Origin: Thermoplasmatales archaeon UBA447
GTDB taxonomy: Archaea > Thermoplasmatota > Thermoplasmata > Thermoplasmatales > Thermoplasmataceae
Direction: 5' to 3'
NCBI GenBank assembly: GCA_002503205.1
Contig: DARE01000016.1
Span: forward strand, 1 to 17,950
DNA: 17,950 nucleotides
Part shown: positions 6,273 to 12,873 of the stretch, one piece after another
Numbering within the stretch: the stretch's first letter is position 1
Layout of the letters: every line of letters begins with the position of its first letter
Notes under the pieces: model-generated
Told to the model about the DNA's origin: nothing
Seen by the model: only the letters and a program-made list of their open reading frames with translations
The model's database searches: none
Translations under genes and position numbers: made by a program

Positions 6273-7694
6273 TTGGTTAAAGTAAGCCCCGGTGACGGAA
6301 GCATATTCGCCTCAGTAGCTTATATTCAGAAGAGAAAAGGCATACTTATCGTTGATGAGACCGGCTTGAGGTTCAGGGAGGATGGCGGAAATAAGACTAT
6401 CGACATTGCATTCTCAAAGATCTCTGATTTTCAGATCACAGGCCTATTGGGGCATAGAATTTCAATTACATCCGGTGGTTCCAGGTACGTCATAAAGGTG
6501 CCTGAACTGGACAGATGGTTCAGGATGATCCAGCTTGGCGTGATGGTTACAAGAAAACTTACTAAACCTGATGGGGTATCCGGTGAGCGCCAACCGGAAA
6601 GAAGAATACCCCCACAGGCGGCAGCTCAGCAACCCGCCCCTGTACAGGCTCAAAACCCCCTGGTGGAACAGATTCGCAGACGGAAAAGCATGTCGGCACT
6701 TGCTCCTGCTGCGACTGATAAAAAGGCCCAGAAGTTACAGCCCATAGTTGAAAAGCCTGAATATAGAGGTTCCTGGCCAAGTGGTCAGGATTATGAACAG
6801 AGCTTTCAGTCCCCTGCAGGATATGTCCATCCATCTCTTGGAAATGTTTCCGAATGGAAGGTAATAAGGAACACCAGAAATCCATCCTGGCTTGTCCAGG
6901 CTTCTGGAAATTATGGATCTGTTTACAGGATTGATGACGGTTCCGGAAAGACGTTCGCAATAAAATGTTTTACCAGAAAGTCCACTCAGTTGAATGCCAG
7001 ATACCAGATTATCCATCAGTACCTCCAGTCACAGGCAGGTAAGAAACTTCCGCTGGTTGATTTTTCATACTATCCTGACGGCATAAGAACCAGGAGAGAC
7101 CCCTCCTACTATTTTCCACTTGTTAAAATGCCATGGATTGAGGGCCAGACCCTTAACAGGTTCATTTCTGCCAACATTTCCAGGCCAAAGACATTCGAAA
7201 CGCTGGCCATAAAATTTGCCGGTGCAATGAGTTCTCTTCAGGCCGCGGGAATATCGCACGGTGATCTCTCCGGGGACAATATAATAGTTGATTCCGCAGG
7301 AAACATACTTCTTGTGGATTATGACGGGATGTTTGTGCCGCCACTCTCCCAGGAGAAAGCCACTGAGAATGGCCATGCAGATTTCCAGCATCCAGCCCGA
7401 GGAAGGGACAACTTCTCCAGATATACCGATAATTTCTCTATACTGGTTGTATTCCTTTCTCTGCTTGTACTGGCAAGAAGGCCTGAAATGTGGGAAAAAT
7501 ACAACGGCGATGATCCTGACTGCCTCATTCTGAGAAAGAAGGATTTCATGGACCCATCAGGGTCACCTGTTATGAATGAGATTTCGAAAATAAGGGCCCC
7601 CAAAGTCAGAAAGGCATCCAAATTGCTTCTTGAAGCACTTCGAAACCCACCGGAGTGGGAAGGGATATCAGCTGATAGAGTTATATCTATTTGA
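6273..7694 (+). CDS. YegI-like protein kinase with N-terminal beta-rich domain
   Basis: A 473-residue protein starting at TTG. Residues 1-95 look beta-rich and end in an amphipathic helix, resembling a PH/GRAM-like fold (inference). Residues 100-185 are a Pro/Gln-rich linker. The kinase domain spans about 195-465: glycine loop ASGNYGSVYRI (210-220), ATP-binding Lys in FAIKCF (K231), catalytic loop SHGDLSGDN (D331, N336), and the metal site LLVDYDGMFVPP (349-352) where DFG is replaced by DYDG. The HGDLSGDN and DYDGMFVP pair is characteristic of the COG4248/YegI group, partner of a PP2C phosphatase and a vWA protein. Those two genes follow here on the opposite strand. Unlike enterobacterial YegI there is no visible C-terminal helix-hairpin-helix or membrane part; the protein ends just after the kinase lobe. 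Its last 8 bases overlap the phosphatase gene. Confidence 0.83.
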   Translation: MVKVSPGDGSIFASVAYIQKRKGILIVDETGLRFREDGGNKTIDIAFSKISDFQITGLLGHRISITSGGSRYVIKVPELDRWFRMIQLGVMVTRKLTKPDGVSGERQPERRIPPQAAAQQPAPVQAQNPLVEQIRRRKSMSALAPAATDKKAQKLQPIVEKPEYRGSWPSGQDYEQSFQSPAGYVHPSLGNVSEWKVIRNTRNPSWLVQASGNYGSVYRIDDGSGKTFAIKCFTRKSTQLNARYQIIHQYLQSQAGKKLPLVDFSYYPDGIRTRRDPSYYFPLVKMPWIEGQTLNRFISANISRPKTFETLAIKFAGAMSSLQAAGISHGDLSGDNIIVDSAGNILLVDYDGMFVPPLSQEKATENGHADFQHPARGRDNFSRYTDNFSILVVFLSLLVLARRPEMWEKYNGDDPDCLILRKKDFMDPSGSPVMNEISKIRAPKVRKASKLLLEALRNPPEWEGISADRVISI

Positions 7695-8424
7695 ATCCGA
7701 CAACAGCAACCGTGATGTCGTCATTCCTTATTCTGCCGCTATCTATAGCTTCAACAATATTCCTTGATAACTTCTTTTCCACCAACTGCTCCAGGAGTGA
7801 TGCTGGGTGTGCATCTTTCAGCAACAATACTGATATGGAATCAGTTGCAAATACAAGTCGATCATATGCAGAAACTGCACCATCCATTATCCTTACCTCA
7901 GGGTCCCTTGAGGATGAATCTACAGGAAATGGATGTCCTTTTCCGCTCCATACCAGATCAGGTGTTGTATTGAACTGTGATGGGTCGCTCAGAGGGAAGC
8001 TGTATATTATATCATCTCCCCTGAGTTTGAAGAGACAGGAATCACCAACGGCAATAGCCCTCATTTGAAGAGTGTCGTCATCCTGATGCCTCAGCTGGCA
8101 TAGAAGAAGTGTGGAGTGTGATCCGTTCACGGCCTTGTTTCTGGTGAACCATGGAAGGCTGTCCCATTTCACAGATCCGTACCATCTCTTCCTTGCCTCC
8201 ACAATGAGGTGGTGCATTATATCTCCTGCACTGCTTGAGAATAGATCCGTGCGCCCGGATACGAATGTTTCTGTCAGGGCTTCAGCCCAAACATCAGAAA
8301 ATATGGAGTTGCTAACTCCATCAGCGATGGCAAACTTCATCTTTTCCAGATCGTAGGAAAAGGAGTCCTCGTAATCAGACTCCCTGTTTCCCAGCTTGCT
8401 CATCCTGAAGTAGTCAACTTTCAT
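7687..8424 (-). CDS. PP2C-family protein phosphatase of the kinase/vWA triad
   Basis: A 245-residue Mg/Mn-dependent phosphatase. Motifs in order: ED in NRESDYEDSF (E19, D20), the metal-binding ADGVS (D35, G36), GDS (127-129), ATDSIS (D195) and NDDITV (234-239). These are the conserved acidic sites of the PP2C fold. It is a compact form with no sensor or membrane part. It probably removes phosphates placed by the neighbouring kinase, as the PP2C partner of YegI (PphC/YegK) does in E. coli. It starts 3 bases after the stop of the vWA gene, so both are one operon. The 3' end converges with the kinase gene and overlaps it by 8 bases, so transcripts of the two enzymes are antisense at their ends. 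Confidence 0.87.
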   Translation of the reverse strand: MKVDYFRMSKLGNRESDYEDSFSYDLEKMKFAIADGVSNSIFSDVWAEALTETFVSGRTDLFSSSAGDIMHHLIVEARKRWYGSVKWDSLPWFTRNKAVNGSHSTLLLCQLRHQDDDTLQMRAIAVGDSCLFKLRGDDIIYSFPLSDPSQFNTTPDLVWSGKGHPFPVDSSSRDPEVRIMDGAVSAYDRLVFATDSISVLLLKDAHPASLLEQLVEKKLSRNIVEAIDSGRIRNDDITVAVVGFK

Positions 8425-8427
8425 TTT

Positions 8428-9273
8428 TCACTGAAGGTTGTCCACTGGTGCTCTTGTACCAATATCAAGCAGCTCCAGAAGCTCGTCAAGGCCTGCGTTG
8501 AAGACATACCCCCTCGACCCGGGTGAAACGTTCAGGGACCTCTCAGCTGCTATGTTCATGAATGGCTCTGGCAGAGGGCTTGACATCTCAAAGAGCTGCT
8601 TTGCATATCTGTCTCCTGCAGGCAAATCGTTTTCTGATGATGGGAAGACCACAGGAGATGCACCCTTCAGTTCTGATAGATGGCAATTCCATATGAGCAC
8701 ATTTCCATCACTGCTTTTCATTTCCATAATCTGCTTTACTTTTTCCAGAGGATCTCCGTCAGTTGCAGCACCGTCAGATATGTTTATTATAATTGGCGGG
8801 TATGAATTAGGATGCTCAGCGAGCCAGTCATCTATCCATGTTCTGGCCATCTCGAATGCACTTACCATTGGTGTGTTTGAGTTCGCCACAGGCTCGAACC
8901 ATACAGGAAACTCAAACTCTGTCTCAACCTCATTCCCATCTGGATCTGTGAGCTTCTCTTTTCTTTTGACCATCCTGAGTGGCGTTTCAGCCAGTTTCGA
9001 AATGGGAACGATGCTTGAATCTCCAAGAAGAGATGTTGCCTCATCTGGTTTTGAACCATAGCCTATTATGCCAATGTCGAAGTATTCCCTTACACCATCT
9101 GTTTTTGTGCATCTGTATATCAATTCGTAAATTTGCCTGTTTACGGCCTCACTGGCCTCCTGTGATTTTGATCTGTCGCCGCCGCCAATCTTGTGGCTCA
9201 TTGATCTCGACTGGTCTATGAGAAAAATGAATAAACCAGGGTTTCTTCTGCTGATTTCAGTAGAGTATGCCAT
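8428..9273 (-). CDS. TerY/YegL-like von Willebrand factor A domain protein
   Basis: A 281-residue cytoplasmic protein, nearly all one vWA domain. The MIDAS metal site is complete: DQSRS (D20, S22, S24), T134 in NSNTPM, and D167 in IINISDGAATDGDP. The layout with an early LIDQSRSM strand matches TerY/YegL proteins, which belong with a PP2C phosphatase and a kinase in stress-linked phosphorylation modules. A likely role is a metal-dependent scaffold or substrate for the kinase (inference). No signal peptide is present, so the product acts in the cytoplasm. The ATG at 9273 has a TATA-like element 24-25 bases upstream, suggesting a leaderless message for the vWA-PP2C operon. Confidence 0.87.
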   Translation of the reverse strand: MAYSTEISRRNPGLFIFLIDQSRSMSHKIGGGDRSKSQEASEAVNRQIYELIYRCTKTDGVREYFDIGIIGYGSKPDEATSLLGDSSIVPISKLAETPLRMVKRKEKLTDPDGNEVETEFEFPVWFEPVANSNTPMVSAFEMARTWIDDWLAEHPNSYPPIIINISDGAATDGDPLEKVKQIMEMKSSDGNVLIWNCHLSELKGASPVVFPSSENDLPAGDRYAKQLFEMSSPLPEPFMNIAAERSLNVSPGSRGYVFNAGLDELLELLDIGTRAPVDNLQ

Positions 9274-9293
9274 GAGCTTACAACATTATTTTA

Positions 9294-9301
9294 GAAATAA
9301 A
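9294..9301 (-). promoter_or_regulatory. TATA-like box for the vWA-PP2C operon
   Basis: On the minus strand this reads TTTATTTC, about 25 bases before the ATG at 9273. It lies in the 70-base gap after the thermopsin-like gene, just past that gene's T-rich end. Confidence 0.45.
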
Positions 9302-9321
9302 GCTTTCATAAAAATTGAATG

Positions 9322-9343
9322 AAATAATAAAAAAGTAAAAATA
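9322..9343 (-). terminator. T-rich terminator after the thermopsin-like gene
   Basis: Directly after the TAA stop, the minus strand runs through T-tracts (ATTTTTACTTTTTTATTATT), the kind of poly-T signal that ends transcription in archaea. No hairpin is evident. Confidence 0.45.
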
Positions 9344-11671
9344 TTATTTCATTGCCAGATAATTAACAGGTGGCCTTCCGAAGAGGTGCATTGGGAAGTA
9401 GTCATATCCGGACGTTATAAGGCCGTTATTGTTGTATGGCATTCTTCCGAAATGGTTGTGGCCAAACCCGAAGTTGCCAAAGTTCATGGCAAAGTTCCCA
9501 TGGCCATGGTAGTTCCACCAGTAATTGCCCAAATGGCCAAGGTCCCAGTAGTCAGTGTAGTTCTGGAAGTTGTCTGTGTATATGCTGAAGTTTGGACTGA
9601 ATGCGGTTATGTATGTTCCAAATGCGTTTCCTGCTATTGTGTTGTTGTTGCTGTAAACTGTGAGCCCGATAGGATTGCTCAGTCCCGTCTGAGAATAGGC
9701 ATTTGTAGTGACATCAATTGCTGCATACTGCGTGGCATTCATGCTGTTATCCTGCTGGAAGTAATTGCCCAGCACAAGATTGTTTCCTGACTGTGCATAG
9801 GTATTGTATATCAGCATGCCGCTGTCCATTGTGTAGAAGTAATTTCCATAGATCACGTTATCCTGTGAGTTCCATAGCAGTAGATTTGCTACAGGAAGTT
9901 CCGTAAGCGATGTCTCGAAGAATCCTGTGAAAATGTTTCCTGTTACCATTACGTTCGATGAGTCATACAGCACTGTGCCAAGGTAGTTTGTCATAGGTGT
10001 GCCATCTGCCTGGGCTATGGAGGCATAGCCGTACATATACTGTACCTGCATCAGAGGCATGTTCTGAACCAGTACGTTGTGCACCCCAGCAAGCAGTATT
10101 CCGTAGTACCCTGGGAACATGTAATCATTAATGGAGCCGAAAAGCGGGTTTACCATTCCATTATATGACGGAGTATTGTCTAGCATGTAGTAAATCTGGC
10201 CATTCTGATATACTTGGGTACTGATTGCCTGCAACTGCTGCATATCCATTGCATAAAGTGGTGTATAGTCACCGGCACCGGATTCTTGTGCCATTGTAAA
10301 GCTCTGATATTGGCCAGGAGTTAGAAGCATAGATCCTGGTGAATAGCCGCTCAACAGATCCTCGGTGGCAAGTTGCGGTATTGGCGTTGAGAAAGAATAC
10401 TTTCCCTGAAGTGAAAGAGGTATCTGTGTTGCGATGCTCGCATTAAAATTGTCACCTGGTGATGCAAAGAGGAATGCATTCGATGGTTGAACATTCCCAG
10501 TGTATGTGTACATTGTTGCGTTGTTATCAACGCCCCACATTCCATACACATAAGCAGCGCCTGCTGTGAGATGTGCTGTGTCTGTGGACTGATTCCATGC
10601 TACTGCTACATCAGATGAGGTTTCTCCGGTCTCTGAACCAACATCATAGGCAGAGGGCACATTCATGTATGTTCCGGTTGTTGAATTCATGTATTTTAGC
10701 TGCATTGTTGCATTGAGCGCCGTAAGAAATGCCGTGCTCCCATCGCCGGGTCCCCCAAGCATTATTTCTGCATCATACGGTATGTATCCGTCAGGCGTTA
10801 TTGTAGTGCCGCTGACCAGATATTGTGGGGCAGGGGCCACGTATGAAGGATTTGATGCTGGTGTTGAATTGAACTGTATCTGGTCATAACTGCCCGATCT
10901 TGTCACTCCCTGGTTTGTTATCGAATAGTTATAGAAAACTGTGGATCTGCCATCAATAACTGTGGTGTTCAGGTACATTGTTACCGAGAATGGGCCTGTA
11001 ACAGGGATTGATGGGCCCACATCATAATAGTACTCAGGCGGAACAGGGATTCCATTGTATGAGTATAGTGATGAAGTGTTGAAATAGAAAGCAGGGCTTG
11101 AGAAATTCCAGAGGTTGTCCAGAAATTCCACCGTGTGGGTCCTTGCTGAATAGAACAGTACGTTCTGTGTCCAGAATGAGTAATTTGCATGCCCGAATAT
11201 TGCAACATTGTCAAGAACTGCATTCAGCTGCATCGATACACTGGTGGGACCATCATCGTATGCATACAGATCCTGCAGTGTACTGACATTTACAGTTGCT
11301 GCGAAGCTTCCTGTTGTAAGGTTGAACGGAACAAGGTTGCCGTTAACATCCTTTATTCCATAAGCCCCAACTCCAAACGGTGCAGGAGAAGTTGTATATG
11401 AGGGGCCAATTAGACCATTTGATGTCCTGTGTATACCTGTGTTCAGGTTTGGCAGATATATGTCACGTTCCGGTATCCCCTTGGCAAGAAGAGCCTGAGA
11501 TATCTGTGCCTCCTTGCCAGTAAGGGCACTTGAAGCAGTCGTGGCAGTGGCTGTTCCATTTCCAGAAGAGTTATGGCTTGCACCCATGTGAGAGCCCAGC
11601 ACCGTAAATGCTGACAACGCCATCAGGGTGGCTATCATAACAGCTCCAATCAAAAGCACTGTTTTCTTCAT
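9344..11671 (-). CDS. Secreted thermopsin-family acid protease with beta-helix-like C-terminal region
   Basis: A 775-residue exported protein. A signal peptide or anchor (residues 1-26: two Lys, then a hydrophobic run) is followed by a Ser/Thr/Asn-rich segment. The thermopsin (peptidase A5) domain covers about residues 60-400: PAPFGVGAYGI, VSMQLNAVLDN, FWTQNVLFYS, and EIMLGGPGDGST with AYDVGSETGETS are close to the family pattern. These proteases work outside the cell at high acidity; the catalytic residues cannot be assigned here. Residues about 520-775 carry short repeats such as NVMVTGNIF, NVIYGNYFY, NLVLGNYFQ and NTIAGNAF, ending in LGNYWWNYHGHGN and SGYDYFPM, like NosD-type parallel beta-helix proteins. 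The end is rich in His and Asn. Many NxS/T sites suggest glycosylation. The product may digest environmental protein for peptide uptake. Confidence 0.85.
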   Translation of the reverse strand: MKKTVLLIGAVMIATLMALSAFTVLGSHMGASHNSSGNGTATATTASSALTGKEAQISQALLAKGIPERDIYLPNLNTGIHRTSNGLIGPSYTTSPAPFGVGAYGIKDVNGNLVPFNLTTGSFAATVNVSTLQDLYAYDDGPTSVSMQLNAVLDNVAIFGHANYSFWTQNVLFYSARTHTVEFLDNLWNFSSPAFYFNTSSLYSYNGIPVPPEYYYDVGPSIPVTGPFSVTMYLNTTVIDGRSTVFYNYSITNQGVTRSGSYDQIQFNSTPASNPSYVAPAPQYLVSGTTITPDGYIPYDAEIMLGGPGDGSTAFLTALNATMQLKYMNSTTGTYMNVPSAYDVGSETGETSSDVAVAWNQSTDTAHLTAGAAYVYGMWGVDNNATMYTYTGNVQPSNAFLFASPGDNFNASIATQIPLSLQGKYSFSTPIPQLATEDLLSGYSPGSMLLTPGQYQSFTMAQESGAGDYTPLYAMDMQQLQAISTQVYQNGQIYYMLDNTPSYNGMVNPLFGSINDYMFPGYYGILLAGVHNVLVQNMPLMQVQYMYGYASIAQADGTPMTNYLGTVLYDSSNVMVTGNIFTGFFETSLTELPVANLLLWNSQDNVIYGNYFYTMDSGMLIYNTYAQSGNNLVLGNYFQQDNSMNATQYAAIDVTTNAYSQTGLSNPIGLTVYSNNNTIAGNAFGTYITAFSPNFSIYTDNFQNYTDYWDLGHLGNYWWNYHGHGNFAMNFGNFGFGHNHFGRMPYNNNGLITSGYDYFPMHLFGRPPVNYLAMK

Positions 11672-11700
11672 TCTTTATCCTAAAATGAACCGAAAAATTG

Positions 11701-11708
11701 TATATAAT
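11701..11708 (-). promoter_or_regulatory. TATA-like box for the thermopsin-like gene
   Basis: The minus strand reads ATTATATA, centred about 33 bases before the ATG at 11671. The expected transcript start is some 6-8 bases before the ATG, so this message would have a very short leader (AGGATAAAG precedes the ATG). Confidence 0.5.
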
Positions 11709-11768
11709 TGTTTAGTTCAGATTATTTTAGGTCAGTCTAATAATTATTGAACCTGATATTAAGCCATC

Positions 11769-12713
11769 TCAGCCTAGGACCTTCATCCTTTCAGCATTTA
11801 TCTTATCAAAACTTGAAATAAGCGAAAGCTTGAGGTCCCAGTCCGGGAAACTTTCAGTTACCTCTGACATAACTTTCAGGAATTGCCTCTGGTATAAGCT
11901 GGGAATTACAAACTCCATGTCAAATTTCTCGCCATCAACAGCCTGGACCCTGGAAACTGTCGGTACGCTGCTTTTCAGTGATATTTTCGAAATTGCGTTC
12001 ATCATAGAGTTTCGTGTGGACGACTCATAAAGATTATTTCCAAGCTTTCTCCTGTACTGTTTCTCAGGGATTTCCTTTTCTGTCAGATACACGGCACTTA
12101 TCTGTTCATCATCCGAAATGTATCTCACCTCCCTGATCCATCTCTCCCCCATGGGGTTATTCTCTGGTGTTCTTTCCACTTCAGGCGCATGTCCGGTGAA
12201 ACCGATTACTGTTATAGGTTCAACTGCATTCAAATTTTCTAAGACCCACGTAAGCCCAGGATTCTCTCCAAGATAGTTAATCTTAAAATCCATTTCGTCA
12301 AATCTTGAAAATCCAAGAAGTATCTGAGATATCTTCTTCAAATCCATAGAACTGAACCTGAAATTTACCTCAAACTCACCATCCTGGAGAAAATAATAGT
12401 CCATCACAGCAGAGGTGTTTTCAAGAAGTTCCCTGAAAATCTTTAGTTCAGGATAGACTCTGTCGTTTGAATATATTATCCATACACCATCAATTTTCCT
12501 TGCCTTGGAGGTTTCCAGCAGGATTCTCAGGTCCCTGTTGCTCTCATCAGCAACGGAAATATAGAATCTCAACTCAACCATACCTTTTCTGAGAAAAACA
12601 GAAGCAGGGCACTTCAGTCCTATCTTCCTTGAGACTGAAAGTATAGGGTAATCTCCCTTCAGGGAAAATCGGCATCTGTAGTCAAGAGCCTTATTTATCC
12701 TATCAGATAACAC
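11769..12713 (-). CDS. Protein of unknown function (314 residues)
   Basis: I do not recognise this protein. It is soluble and charged, alternating beta-like strands (RFYISVADES, GVWIIYSNDRVYP) with helices (DLKKISQILLGFSRFDEM). It contains only two Cys residues (14 and 34) and a repeated layout in which a predicted strand and a helix ending in Phe/Asp recur in the middle (FSSMDLKKISQILLGFSRFDE) and at the end (PSLYQRQFLKVMSEVTESFP), suggesting two related halves. No catalytic motif, helix-turn-helix or membrane span is evident. The start is a GTG at 12713 with a TATA-like element about 25 bases upstream, fitting a leaderless message. It stands alone between the protease and transporter genes, with AT-rich gaps on both sides. 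Confidence 0.68.
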   Translation of the reverse strand: MLSDRINKALDYRCRFSLKGDYPILSVSRKIGLKCPASVFLRKGMVELRFYISVADESNRDLRILLETSKARKIDGVWIIYSNDRVYPELKIFRELLENTSAVMDYYFLQDGEFEVNFRFSSMDLKKISQILLGFSRFDEMDFKINYLGENPGLTWVLENLNAVEPITVIGFTGHAPEVERTPENNPMGERWIREVRYISDDEQISAVYLTEKEIPEKQYRRKLGNNLYESSTRNSMMNAISKISLKSSVPTVSRVQAVDGEKFDMEFVIPSLYQRQFLKVMSEVTESFPDWDLKLSLISSFDKINAERMKVLG

Positions 12714-12733
12714 GAATGGTAAAGTTAATGCGC

Positions 12734-12742
12734 TTTATTTAA
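12734..12742 (-). promoter_or_regulatory. TATA-like box for the 314-residue unknown gene
   Basis: The minus strand reads TTAAATAAA, centred 25 bases before the GTG at 12713. The spacing supports the GTG as a leaderless start. Confidence 0.5.
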
Positions 12743-12860
12743 TATTCTCACTGTGTGTTAGCAGATAAGTTAGATTATATTAACACCTAATTTATATTTA
12801 GATTTTTTTAGAATTCTTCTAATATTGATTTAATTTCTTTTGTTAAAAGAATATTTGAAA

Positions 12861-12872
12861 GGAATTAAAAAC
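12861..12872 (-). terminator. T-rich end after the MMPL transporter gene
   Basis: Just after the TGA stop the minus strand reads TGTTTTTAATTC and stays T-rich for about 30 more bases (ATTCTTTTAAC further on), consistent with an archaeal poly-T terminator. Confidence 0.35.
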
Positions 12873-12873
12873 A

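Noticed and set aside
8438..9061. Long 207-codon plus-strand frame antisense to the vWA gene
   Set aside because: It lies wholly opposite a gene with a complete MIDAS site; its Ser/Phe-rich product is what the antisense of such a gene gives.
9386..9790. Plus-strand 134-codon frame with Val-rich repeats inside the thermopsin-like gene
   Set aside because: The Val-rich pattern is the reverse reading of the Asn/Tyr-rich beta-helix repeats of the real gene.
12714..12873. AT-rich gap between the MMPL gene and the 314-residue gene, considered for a small RNA
   Set aside because: Apart from the TATA-like box and T-tracts I see no stable fold or conserved box motif; low complexity explains the rest.
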